This document shows positions 1-8,341 of a stretch of 64,000 nucleotides of DNA, piece by piece. The translations under genes and the position numbers were made by a program. The stretch's first letter is position 1. The number at the start of each line of letters is the position of its first letter. A model generated the notes under the pieces. It made no database searches, was not told the origin of the DNA, and was given only the letters and a program-made list of their open reading frames with translations. Source of the stretch: Psychroserpens burtonensis DSM 12212 (GTDB lineage: Bacteria; Bacteroidota; Bacteroidia; Flavobacteriales; Flavobacteriaceae); assembly GCF_000425305.1 (NCBI RefSeq), contig NZ_KE384346.1:122919-186918 (forward strand). Direction: 5' to 3'.

Positions 1-1
1 A

Positions 2-832
2 GGCTTCTTTGTCGTAGGAGAAAACACAGGAACTATTAGATTTAATAATAGTCAGCGTATATTTAAAACTGAAGCGACTAGTGCATCTACGTTTATGAGA
101 ACCGATTCGGCATCATCAAGTAATCAAGGCTCAGAAGGTAATGGTGACACACGAATGAAAATAGGACTAAAATTTAATTCTATCAATACATATACTCGAA
201 AAATATTAGTTACAGCAGATGAAAATGCAACAATGGGCTATGATTGGGGTTATGATGCAGAGTTATACGAGAACCAAGCAGAAGATATGTATTGGTTGAT
301 AGATGACGGTAAATTTGTAATTCAAGGTATTAATAACCTTACAACCGAAACAGTTCTTCCAATAGGTATCCATACATCAGAAGATGGTTCAAATAGTATC
401 TCTATTGATAAATTAGAGAACATACCAGACGCTATGGATATCTTTATTCATGATATAGAATTAGGATTATATTTTAATCTTAAGGAAGCAGATTATAGTT
501 TTACATCTCAAGCAGGTATTCACTTAGATCGTTTTGAAATTGTATTTAACAATGAAGACACCTTAAGTTTAGAAACGGCAGAAATAGAATCAAACATATT
601 AGACATCTTATATGATAAAGATAATAAAGATATCACAATTTTAAATCCTCAAAATTTGAGTATTGAAGGCTATGAGCTCATTACAATACTAGGTCAAAGT
701 GTATTAGTCTCAAATGCATTAACGACAGCGAATGAAATAAAGCTAGATACAAAATCATTAAGTATTGGGGCTTATGTTGTAAAAGTAAAAACCGAAAGAG
801 AACATGTATCAAAGAAGGTTATGGTGAATTAG
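2..832 (+). CDS. T9SS-sorted secreted protein, C-terminal part (5' end outside window)
   Basis: The frame is open from the left edge, so the start and probably most of the protein lie outside the window; an internal ATG at 95 is not a likely start because there is no signal peptide there. The last ~75 residues look like a type A T9SS sorting domain: an LGQSV-type strand, then SIGAYVVKVKTE and the basic end SKKVMVN. T9SS substrates cross the outer membrane and are usually anchored or released at the surface. Before it is a ~160-residue beta-rich module (TADENATMGYDWGYD, EDMYWLI, LDRFEIVF) that is shared almost motif for motif with the next gene. The upstream domains, and so the function, cannot be seen. 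Confidence 0.8.
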   Translation, partial: GFFVVGENTGTIRFNNSQRIFKTEATSASTFMRTDSASSSNQGSEGNGDTRMKIGLKFNSINTYTRKILVTADENATMGYDWGYDAELYENQAEDMYWLIDDGKFVIQGINNLTTETVLPIGIHTSEDGSNSISIDKLENIPDAMDIFIHDIELGLYFNLKEADYSFTSQAGIHLDRFEIVFNNEDTLSLETAEIESNILDILYDKDNKDITILNPQNLSIEGYELITILGQSVLVSNALTTANEIKLDTKSLSIGAYVVKVKTEREHVSKKVMVN

Positions 833-855
833 TTAGTTTTTTAAATTAAGTCAAT

Positions 856-890
856 AAAAAGGCTGCCTCCTAGAGGTGGCCTTTTTGTTT
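856..890 (+). terminator. Rho-independent terminator after the T9SS gene
   Basis: An AAAAAGGC...GCCTTTTT stem with two G-T pairs and a small loop is followed by a T-rich tract, 24 nt after the stop codon. Confidence 0.75.
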
Positions 891-1348
891 TAAGATGATC
901 TTATCTTTTGAAGAAAACTAAAAGTATAATCGGCTTTATTTTGTAATTTATTGATAAGTAGTAATCTATGTGGTTAGTGTTATGTGTTTAAAAGGACTAT
1001 CACATAATCGATTATATTAACCTTTTTACTCATTTGAACGAGAATGTAATGCAAATTATCGGGTTTGTAATCGATGTGCTGTACTTTGATTCTACCTTTG
1101 GTCTTGTATTGGAATTGTAGTATTTACAATTAAATATTTGGCCCCAAGCCTATGAAATTAATTATTCATTTTAATTTCAAAATATTTTTTCAATGCAAGA
1201 TTAATCCTAATACTTTTCATAAGCGAAGTATTCTCCCTCAAGTGCAAAGGTTTACATATAAACCTTAAAAACACACAAGTATTAAATAAAGAGAATTTAA
1301 CTAAGCGATGATGTTTTACATCATTATTATTATTATTAACATGTAATT
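891..1348. other. Gap between paralogues; weak promoter-like and hairpin signals
   Basis: No gene is seen. A TACCTTTG box at 1093-1100 fits the Bacteroidetes -7 consensus TAnnTTTG, with a TTTG 25 nt upstream (1064-1067), rather far for a good promoter. A perfect 7-bp inverted repeat with a 3-nt loop (1308-1324) runs directly into five ATT repeats (1323-1337) just before the next start codon and could affect translation of that gene. Both assignments are weak. Confidence 0.3.
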
Positions 1349-2158
1349 ATGAAAATTATGGCAACAATTTTACTCAAAACTTTAAAAAAATCATTCGTAG
1401 GTACTTTTATTCTAATATTGAGTACTACGAGTTTATTCGCTACTAATCCTTCAAATGTTTCTGATGATTCAGATCAAAGAATGAAGATTAGTCTAATGCT
1501 TAATTCTGCAGGTACATACGAAAGAGAATTATTTGTAATGGCAGATGAAAATGCAACACCTGGATATGATTCAGGTTTTGATACAGCAATTGATACAATG
1601 CAAGATGAGGATATGTACTGGTTAATTAATTCAGGAAAATATATCGAGCAAGGTATCAATGAAATTAATGAAGAAACTATTATTAAAATAGGAATGCATA
1701 CCTATGCTAATGGTCTCAATACGATTTCAATTCATAAACTTGAAAATATTCCTAGTACAATGAAAATATTTATGCATGATAAAACTTTAGGTGAATATCA
1801 TAGTATTAAAGACGGAGCTTATGAAGTGTATTTAGATGCTGGGGTGTATTTAAATAGATTTGAAATTGTGTTTTCTCAACCAGAAACATTGGGTGTCTCT
1901 CAAATTGAAACTAGAGAGAATCAATTAGATATACGTTTTTATTATGCAACAAATAAGATTGAAATAGTCAACAATGCTAATATTAATATAGAAAGTGTAA
2001 ATGTATATTCTCTTTTAGGACAATCTGTATATACGTCGAATACATCAAATTCAAATAATAAAATAAATATCAATACTAATGCCATGAGCACAGGTACCTA
2101 CATTGTTATTGTAAGTACTGAATATGGTGTTAATTCAAAGAAAATTTTAGTTAATTAG
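1349..2158 (+). CDS. Small T9SS-sorted secreted protein, paralogue of the preceding C-terminal module
   Basis: A 269-residue protein with an N-terminal signal peptide (basic start, hydrophobic FVGTFILILSTTSLFA, cleavage near residue 31), one ~150-residue beta-rich module, and a C-terminal type A T9SS sorting domain (VYSLLGQSVY, MSTGTYIVIVST, end SKKILVN). The module repeats the motifs of the gene before it (MADENATPGYDSGFD, EDMYWLI, LNRFEIVF). It is thus a stand-alone version of what is the C-terminal part of a larger secreted protein next door. ATG at 1349 gives a good signal peptide; ATG at 1358 is an alternative. The role is unknown; a surface adhesin-like or scaffold role is only a guess. 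Confidence 0.8.
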   Translation: MKIMATILLKTLKKSFVGTFILILSTTSLFATNPSNVSDDSDQRMKISLMLNSAGTYERELFVMADENATPGYDSGFDTAIDTMQDEDMYWLINSGKYIEQGINEINEETIIKIGMHTYANGLNTISIHKLENIPSTMKIFMHDKTLGEYHSIKDGAYEVYLDAGVYLNRFEIVFSQPETLGVSQIETRENQLDIRFYYATNKIEIVNNANINIESVNVYSLLGQSVYTSNTSNSNNKININTNAMSTGTYIVIVSTEYGVNSKKILVN

Positions 2159-2180
2159 TTAGTTTTTCATGTTAGTTTAA

Positions 2181-2206
2181 AGACCGCTTTCGAGCGGTCT
2201 TTTTTA
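2181..2206 (+). terminator. Rho-independent terminator after the T9SS paralogue
   Basis: The perfect stem AGACCGCT/AGCGGTCT with a TTCG-like loop is followed by a T run, between convergent genes. Confidence 0.85.
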
Positions 2207-2277
2207 TTTCAATACGATGTCGTTTGGGGTAGTAATCTAAAAACAAGACCCTTTTTTCCTTAAAATAAATTATTTAT

Positions 2278-3603
2278 CTATCTCATGATTTCATTTGGAA
2301 ACACAATAACACTTTCAAAACCGTCTTTATCGACAGATGCAATTCCGAAGTAAAAATTATCAATCACAATACCTTCCAAACTAAATTCATTAACATTACC
2401 AACATATCTACTGTAGTCCCAAGTGGGAGATGTTGTATCTCTCCAGTATATCTTGTAGCCTTTGGCTCCATCAACAGTATTCCATTTTAGTTTGACAGAC
2501 GCTTCTACAATTCCACCAATTGCAACTGTAGTTGGCGCAGGAGGAGCAGAGGCTAAGCTTGCCATATTAATCGCATTTACTGCTGTCAATTTTTTAGCAT
2601 AACCAAAGTTTACATGCTCAAATGTATCTCCATAGTTAATACCATTTTCAGTACGTATGTCTTGATGCTGTTGTGTGTAATTTTCATGTGCTTCCATAAT
2701 TCTAATTCCTGGAAACCCTAAATCATTAAACGGTCTATGATGACCACCGCGTCCAAAACGATCTAAACGATAGACCATCATCGGGTTCATTTCTGGCATA
2801 TATGTTTTAACGGTGTTGTGGACGTATCTAGCTAACTGTCTAGAAATTCCATCAACTTCTCCACCATAAAACCGTCTAGCAGTTCTTTGTTGTTGAGTTT
2901 CGTTTGGAGGTACAGGTTCAGAGAATATTCTAAACGTGCGATTATCAATAACCCCATCTATACCTTCAATATTTCCAATCATGTCATTGTTTAAAATTCC
3001 AATAATGTCCCAACCTTTATCTTGCGCATATTTTGCTAACCCTGCACCACCAAATAGGCCTTGCTCTTCGCCAGATAAACCAACATAAAGGATACTGCTT
3101 TCAAATTTATATTGTGATAATACTCGCGCAGCTTCAATGGCTCCAGCCATACCAGAAGCGTTGTCGTTCGCTCCGGGAGCATCTGTTGTGAAGTCCATGG
3201 TATCACTAGCTCTAGAATCTATATCACCACTCATTATGATATAACGGTTTGGATATGTTGTGCCTTTTTGTATCGCAATGACATTGACTACCCAAGCATC
3301 ATGGGGTACACGACGATTACCTTCTTTGGTTACAAAATCTTTTTGGTAAAAGACATTGAGGCAGTTTTCACAATCTTTAGAAATAGTCTCAAATTCATTT
3401 TTTATCCAACGTCTGGCGGCTCCAATTCCTCTCGTGGTGCTTATGGTGTCGCTAAAGGTGTTTCTTGTGCCAAACTCTGTGAGCGTTTTTACATCCTCTC
3501 TTAATCTTTCTTCGGAAACAGTATCAATAATATCATATATTTTTTGATGGGTTTGAGCAGAAATAGTTGTTACTGCTATGAGACATAGAAATAGTGCTTT
3601 CAT
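2278..3603 (-). CDS. Secreted M28 family zinc peptidase with C-terminal fibronectin III-like domain
   Basis: The 441-residue protein has a signal peptide (residues 1-16, cut after a SAQ-type site), an M28 aminopeptidase domain (~20-345) and a fibronectin III-like tail (~355-440); there is no T9SS sorting domain. Visible metal-site motifs are APGANDNASG (Asp147), LSGEEQG (Glu179/180), NNDMIGN (Asp207) and a His in IRIMEAHENY. In the motif that normally supplies the first histidine (GHxDS) this protein reads GDIDS, so Asp127 stands in the usual His place. It may still bind zinc or have changed activity. The likely role is cleavage of peptides in the periplasm or outside the cell. A decayed copy of its 5' end lies at 8281-8336. 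Confidence 0.88.
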   Translation of the reverse strand: MKALFLCLIAVTTISAQTHQKIYDIIDTVSEERLREDVKTLTEFGTRNTFSDTISTTRGIGAARRWIKNEFETISKDCENCLNVFYQKDFVTKEGNRRVPHDAWVVNVIAIQKGTTYPNRYIIMSGDIDSRASDTMDFTTDAPGANDNASGMAGAIEAARVLSQYKFESSILYVGLSGEEQGLFGGAGLAKYAQDKGWDIIGILNNDMIGNIEGIDGVIDNRTFRIFSEPVPPNETQQQRTARRFYGGEVDGISRQLARYVHNTVKTYMPEMNPMMVYRLDRFGRGGHHRPFNDLGFPGIRIMEAHENYTQQHQDIRTENGINYGDTFEHVNFGYAKKLTAVNAINMASLASAPPAPTTVAIGGIVEASVKLKWNTVDGAKGYKIYWRDTTSPTWDYSRYVGNVNEFSLEGIVIDNFYFGIASVDKDGFESVIVFPNEIMR

Positions 3604-3790
3604 AAAAATTATTTATTGTATAAATTTAAAAAATAAGTTTCTTACTTCATCGGTATTTTTGATATAAAACTTAGCCGCCATTTTTTTTAAGCTTAGTTTA
3701 CCAGTCTATACAGATTTTACAATATTTGAAACCAATTATTTATTAGTTCAAGCATTAGCTAAGAAAGTAGAGAGATCATGATTAGAAGCT
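3604..3790 (-). pseudogene. Decayed remnant of the 3' end of the trehalose synthase/phosphatase gene
   Basis: From 3604 to about 3735 the sequence follows the 3' end of the otsAB gene at 8342-8460, with the shared run CTTACTTCATC, then TTTTTGATATAAAACTTAGC, then a T-rich stretch. It resumes at about 3772 with AGATCATGATTAGAA, which matches 8598-8612, so an internal segment has been lost. No intact reading frame remains. Together with the mirror remnant at 8281-8336 it shows that otsAB once stood directly upstream of the M28 peptidase gene. Confidence 0.7.
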
Positions 3791-4021
3791 AATGTCCTTG
3801 CTGCAGGGGTAATTTTTGATGGTTGTTTTTAGCCAAACAAAAGGGTCTGTAATAATCTTTGCTATTCTTTTTTATTGTGTTGTTCTGAGTTTTGTATGAA
3901 ATAACGAATAACAGAGCGGGCTGTTCATAATGGCCTCAAACAAAATTTAAATACTGCTTATGGATTTGTAGTTTATTAGTTCTAAAACCTCAAAAAATAA
4001 TACAATGAATTTCTAAGTTTA
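3791..4021. other. Non-coding gap downstream of the H-NOX-linked kinase
   Basis: No gene or clear terminator is visible. It joins the otsB remnant to the end of the histidine kinase gene and is probably decayed sequence from the same rearrangement. Confidence 0.4.
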
Positions 4022-6511
4022 TTACTTCGTGATAGTAAAGTAAAACGTACTACCTACTCCAATTTTTGAGTCAAACCATACTTTACCGCCATTCGATTCA
4101 ATCATTTTTTTAACAATGGATAATCCAATACCACTAGAGTCTGTTCTGCTATTTAGTTTTTTAAAGCTGTCAAAGACAATTTCAAAATGCTCTTCAGCAA
4201 TACCAATTCCGTTATCTTTTACAGTGAACTGAACATAATCACTATGTTCTTCCCAGTCAATTTTAATGAAGCTCTTTTTATCTATATCTCTATATTTACA
4301 AGCATTTTCTATTATATTTTGGAATATTTGCCTTGTTTTTACCTCGTTTAAATGAACAGAAGGAAGTGGTTTTAATATTTTTATATCTATATCATCAATG
4401 ACGCCACGATATAAAATATTTATTATAGACTCAACAATTGGTTGCACTTCTGTTGGGCTGTTTTTTGTTTTGGATGTTCTATTCCCAGAATATAACAATG
4501 TGCTAGAAATAAGCTTATCCATATCAATCAGAGCACTTTTAATGGTAGAGATATATTCTAAACTTTCTTCGTTTAAATGATCCTTATTATCTTCATTTAG
4601 CCAGTTAATGCATGAAGATACCGTCATAAGTGGTGTTTTAAGATCGTGCGATACCATGTGCGCATAATTAGAAAGCTCGTCATTTCTGCCCGTTAAATCT
4701 GAAATTAAATTTTCATTACTAACAATTAGTTTTTTTAGTGGTGTAATGTCTAAATGAACACCGATAGAACCAATAACTTTATTTTTAAGATTGGTATTAG
4801 GAGCTCCACTAATAAGCCAATATTTTATTTCTCCACTTTTAGTAATAACTTCAATTTCGTATATATCACTCACACTGTTATGTCGGATTCGATTTTTATC
4901 ATCAATAATTTTTCTATTATTTTTATTTAATAAAATATTTTTAGCTATTTTTCCTACTAGTTCTCCAGAAGTATAACCGCACATTCGCGTAAAAGCACTA
5001 TTTACACTTATGGTGACATCATTATTATCAACTTCCATTAAGCCTAAATTAATATTGTCAATAATACTTTTATATTTTCTATTTTGACGCTCTAAACTTT
5101 TATCATAGTTTGTTTGAGAAGTCACATCTTTATATCCCCAAATATAAGCCTGTAAACGTTTGTTGTGAAAAATAGGTGTGAAATCTCTCGATATATACCG
5201 GCCATCTTTTAATTCTAAAATTTCATTTAAAACGACCTGTTCCTTTTTAAGAATGTCATGAATCCTAGTAGTAAACAAGTCTTCCTCAGTAAAAAATGGT
5301 TTCAACATCTCTCTAGCTGAATCGCATGTCAAACCTATTAGTTTTTGTTCGTCCTCAATAGGGATGTTAAACATTTTTAAAAAGCTATGGCTCACGGTTT
5401 CTATGAGGCCCTCTGCAGATTCAATGACTCTAGGGATAGAATCGCTTTTGAAAACAATTTCTAATCTGTGTTTAGCTTCTTCTAATTCAATTTGTTTATT
5501 TGATTTATCAAGTTCATGAATAGCATTTTTTAAATAAAGACTGATTAATGTAGAAATTCGTGATAAAACATCTAATTGTTGTTCGCGAAAAAAGTCTTTT
5601 TTAGGATGCTCGGCATCAATTATTCCAACTAATTCATCACCTAGTAAAATGGGAACTGTAATTTCAGAAAAACGTACTTCGCCATCAGCAATATAATTTT
5701 CATGTTTACTGGTGTCTCTTATAATACTGCCTTTTTTACTTGCGGCTACACTGCCCACAATACCTTGGTTGGCTTTAAATTTTAGCCTATTCTTTATTTT
5801 CTTGTTACTATCTAATTTTATATCAGTAGCAGCCATTTGAACAAGTTCTTCATTTATGAATGCATAAAAAACACAGTCGTCAGTGCCTAGGAATTTTGCA
5901 ATATGCTTAACGAGATTTGTGGCATTAATTTTAATATCGTCACTAGCTAATAAATCTTTTAGAATCAAAGTTTCAAAATGCAATATTTTTTGTTGTTCTT
6001 CAAATTTTTTGTTTCTTATCGTTTGTTTGGTGATGTCTCTAACGATGGCTTGATAAGCGTAGGGTTTGTTTTTTGAATTAATTAAAAGTCTCGCTTTTAT
6101 GGTTACATATTTTTTTTCTTTTTTCTTATTTATAAAGTCAAATAGAAGTAATTTTTTTTCATTATAATTCTCTTTTTTAAAGAGTTTATAAAGCTTTTTT
6201 TTGTTTCTCGTAATGAGGTAGCTTAAATCTTTTGGTGTTTCTTTTTCCGAAAATCCAATGAGCTTAAGTGCTTCTTTATTTATTTTTAAAATATTACCTT
6301 TAAAATCAACAACAATTAAGGCTTCGACTAAATTATCTAAAAGATTTTGTTGAAACTCTTCTTCGCTTAACAGGCTTTTCGATAGAGAAATATTTTTGTT
6401 ATAGAAGTCTCTAAGTTGCTTTTCAATGAAACCTTCGGCAACCTCTTTGGCTTTGCGTTCTCTTTTGAGTGCTCTTGTTAAGATGTTTATGTTAGCAGTA
6501 TTAGGAATCAC
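4022..6511 (-). CDS. PAS/GAF multi-sensor histidine kinase, likely partner of H-NOX
   Basis: This 829-residue protein has no membrane segment and so is cytoplasmic. In order it shows an N-terminal coiled coil (RALKRERKAKEVAEGF, typical of kinases beside H-NOX genes), a PAS domain (~55-165), a GAF domain (~175-335), two more PAS domains (~350-590), a HisKA domain with the H box MVSHDLKTPL, and a HATPase domain with DNGIGI and SSGIGLSIV motifs. The start is a GTG at 6511; no better start is near. It follows the H-NOX gene by 54 nt and a response regulator before that. By analogy with known H-NOX/kinase pairs, NO bound to H-NOX would change its autophosphorylation. It is unrelated in core sequence to the eight-kinase array at 15-41 kb. 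Confidence 0.88.
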   Translation of the reverse strand: MIPNTANINILTRALKRERKAKEVAEGFIEKQLRDFYNKNISLSKSLLSEEEFQQNLLDNLVEALIVVDFKGNILKINKEALKLIGFSEKETPKDLSYLITRNKKKLYKLFKKENYNEKKLLLFDFINKKKEKKYVTIKARLLINSKNKPYAYQAIVRDITKQTIRNKKFEEQQKILHFETLILKDLLASDDIKINATNLVKHIAKFLGTDDCVFYAFINEELVQMAATDIKLDSNKKIKNRLKFKANQGIVGSVAASKKGSIIRDTSKHENYIADGEVRFSEITVPILLGDELVGIIDAEHPKKDFFREQQLDVLSRISTLISLYLKNAIHELDKSNKQIELEEAKHRLEIVFKSDSIPRVIESAEGLIETVSHSFLKMFNIPIEDEQKLIGLTCDSAREMLKPFFTEEDLFTTRIHDILKKEQVVLNEILELKDGRYISRDFTPIFHNKRLQAYIWGYKDVTSQTNYDKSLERQNRKYKSIIDNINLGLMEVDNNDVTISVNSAFTRMCGYTSGELVGKIAKNILLNKNNRKIIDDKNRIRHNSVSDIYEIEVITKSGEIKYWLISGAPNTNLKNKVIGSIGVHLDITPLKKLIVSNENLISDLTGRNDELSNYAHMVSHDLKTPLMTVSSCINWLNEDNKDHLNEESLEYISTIKSALIDMDKLISSTLLYSGNRTSKTKNSPTEVQPIVESIINILYRGVIDDIDIKILKPLPSVHLNEVKTRQIFQNIIENACKYRDIDKKSFIKIDWEEHSDYVQFTVKDNGIGIAEEHFEIVFDSFKKLNSRTDSSGIGLSIVKKMIESNGGKVWFDSKIGVGSTFYFTITK

Positions 6512-6565
6512 AGATTTCTTTATTTAGAATAATTAGTTTAATGCTTAAAAATTAAATTTCAGAAA

Positions 6566-7108
6566 CTATGTTAATAATTGAATGTCCAATTTTACGCCTT
6601 CGTTCTTGTCATAGGAGTCATCTATAAGGACAGAGCCTTCAACGTCAAAGTGATTCAATGACTCTTTTATCAAACCAATTGCAAAATAAGTTAGACCTCT
6701 TGAAGATTTGTAAATGAGGGTTAGCTTATTATCAGTTCTATTTTTAACTTTAAATGTGGGTAGATCGGCATCATTATATATTTTTTTAACCTCAATATGA
6801 ATATGATTTTCAATGCCTGCAAGAAAATCTAGGGGCTTAGAATAATTTTTAGTAATATATGAATGTTTACCTATCAGATATGGGAAGACAAATCTTCCAA
6901 ATTGCTCTAAAATCACAACGTCTTTTATCTCCGTTTGCTTTGAAAAATATGTTAAAAGCACAACTAATTCATTATAGTCATAGCTATTAAATGCACTATA
7001 AACTCCACCTGATGCTAAATTGGTGTTCGATATCATGTCATCTACCATTTCTAGTCCATGAGATTTTTCGACAAAATCTAAAAAATTCGTAAATATAAAT
7101 CCCTTCAT
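6566..7108 (-). CDS. H-NOX (heme NO-binding) sensor protein
   Basis: At 180 residues it has the normal H-NOX length. It starts MKGFIFTNFLDFVE and has the family GGVYSAFNSYDYNEL region, the proximal-histidine helix (IENHIHIEVKKIY; His104 aligns with the sGC proximal His by distance to the IY pair) and the heme-propionate motif YxSxR (Tyr133, Ser135, Arg137). Such proteins bind heme and sense NO, sometimes O2. It sits 10 nt downstream of a receiver gene and upstream of the PAS/GAF kinase, so the three probably form one operon. In other bacteria such modules control biofilm, motility or quorum responses; the output here is not visible. Confidence 0.92.
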   Translation of the reverse strand: MKGFIFTNFLDFVEKSHGLEMVDDMISNTNLASGGVYSAFNSYDYNELVVLLTYFSKQTEIKDVVILEQFGRFVFPYLIGKHSYITKNYSKPLDFLAGIENHIHIEVKKIYNDADLPTFKVKNRTDNKLTLIYKSSRGLTYFAIGLIKESLNHFDVEGSVLIDDSYDKNEGVKLDIQLLT

Positions 7109-7118
7109 AAAATTTTAT

Positions 7119-7529
7119 TTAATCATTAAAGTGATGTCTTCCAAATGATGCTTTCCAATAATCTAAAATTAATAGGATATTATTATTGTATTTTTCAAAG
7201 TCAACTTCTTTTATAAAATAACCAGATACCCCTAAACGTTCACATTTTTCATAGTCGTCAATATTATTAGACGTCGTAAGAATAATAACAGGAATGCATT
7301 TTAGTTTATCATCATTTTTGATGATAGACAGAAGTTCTATGCCATTCATTATTGGCATATTTAAATCGAGTAAAATAAAATTAGGTAAATTTGACTTGGT
7401 ATTGGTTAATAGGTCTAGACCTATTTTGCCATTTACAGCGACCTCAATTTCCAAATCTGAATGTTTAGAAATTATTTTTTTTAAACCGATAACAGCTATT
7501 TTGTTATCTTCAACAATGAGCACTTTCAT
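7119..7529 (-). CDS. Single-domain response regulator (CheY/Rcp1-like)
   Basis: This 136-residue protein is only a receiver domain: acidic pocket (VEDN, residues 6-9), phospho-acceptor Asp55 in FILLDLNMP, Thr85/86, and Lys107 in YFIKEVD. There is no output domain. It opens the operon with H-NOX and the PAS/GAF kinase and probably accepts phosphate from that kinase, passing the signal by protein contact. Confidence 0.88.
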   Translation of the reverse strand: MKVLIVEDNKIAVIGLKKIISKHSDLEIEVAVNGKIGLDLLTNTKSNLPNFILLDLNMPIMNGIELLSIIKNDDKLKCIPVIILTTSNNIDDYEKCERLGVSGYFIKEVDFEKYNNNILLILDYWKASFGRHHFND

Positions 7530-8169
7530 GGATATTCAATTAAAGAATTAATAAGACTAGGGATACTCATTGTACTGATAGTGCTGTTGTTTTTGTTAAA
7601 AAGTAAGGATTAGAGATGACGTAAGATTTTTCAGCATATTTTTTAAGTTACAATAATTAATGTATTTATAGCCATTCTGTAATTATTTATTTTAAAGTAT
7701 ATTTGCTTAAGCGTGTTAAATATCTAATAATCAATATATTATAAAAACATCTAAAATAGGGGTCAACTTAAATAATACAGGTTTATTAAGATTAATTGCT
7801 TTTTAGCTATAGATTGAGACAAAAGTTTAGTCTTATATAAGACCATTTTGTCTTTTTTAGTTTGTTTAGAGGTTATAATAGAAACGTAATGAGAGTTTTG
7901 TCTCAAAATAAAATTTATAAATTTTTATCATGATGGTTTTATAGCATCGTCTAAAAGTTGCTATCAGTTTTAGCTGACATATTAAATCCTTCTACAATAA
8001 AGTTGTAATGTTATTTCTGTTTATCATTTTCTATTTTAGCTTTAAAAGCAGAAATCTGAATATCACCAAAATACTGATTAAAAAATGTTATTCAATCAAT
8101 ACTAGATAGTTCACTTATAGAGTCTTAAACCTGCTTTGTAATTACGACTTTATAGTAGGATTTTGAATT
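7530..8169. other. Long gap upstream of the H-NOX operon with gene debris
   Basis: No intact gene is seen. On the minus strand short frames such as DIQISAFKAKIENDKQK (around 8020-8070) end at stops and look like decayed coding sequence. The interval must hold the promoter of the H-NOX operon, but no clear TAnnTTTG box is present close to 7529. A 93-bp inverted-repeat element (listed separately) lies inside it. Confidence 0.35.
7814..7906. repeat. 93-bp inverted-repeat element with nested palindrome
   Basis: TTGAGACAAAA at 7814-7824 is the exact reverse complement of TTTTGTCTCAA at 7896-7906. Inside the left half, the perfect palindrome GTCTTATATAAGAC (7830-7843) is itself flanked by GACAAAA and TTTTGTC and followed by a T run, so it could form a strong hairpin or weak terminator. 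The layout recalls a miniature inverted-repeat element, but no target-site duplication is seen. An RNA or operator role is also possible. Confidence 0.45.
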
Positions 8170-8274
8170 TTACGCCTCATAGTATTTCTTGAGTGGTCTA
8201 AGTATATGTTTCATGGGTTCTTCTTTATTGAGCACTTTAGTGATTTGCATTGACTCTTTTAAGTCAATCTTCAT
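8170..8274 (-). pseudogene. 34-codon orphan reading frame, probably the tail of a lost gene
   Basis: An ATG at 8274 opens a 34-residue frame rich in K, E and L (MKIDLKESMQ... LKKYYEA). The same frame continues upstream of the ATG through the M28 remnant, so the ATG need not be a true start. I do not recognise the family. Its position between remnants suggests the 3' end of a gene lost in the rearrangement; a real small protein cannot be excluded. Confidence 0.3.
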
Positions 8275-8280
8275 CGCCTG

Positions 8281-8336
8281 TTTCGAATAGAAAGAGTAGT
8301 CACTGCTATGAGAAATAGAAATGGTGCTCTAATTAA
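8281..8336 (-). pseudogene. Decayed copy of the 5' end of the M28 peptidase gene
   Basis: Read on the minus strand this segment gives RAPFLFLIAVTTLSI, matching the M28 signal peptide KALFLCLIAVTTISA at 3558-3603 with many shared bases; the start codon is lost (AAT in place of CAT on the plus strand). It directly follows the stop of the intact otsAB gene, just as the intact M28 gene follows the otsB remnant at 3604. Confidence 0.7.
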
Positions 8337-8341
8337 AAAAA

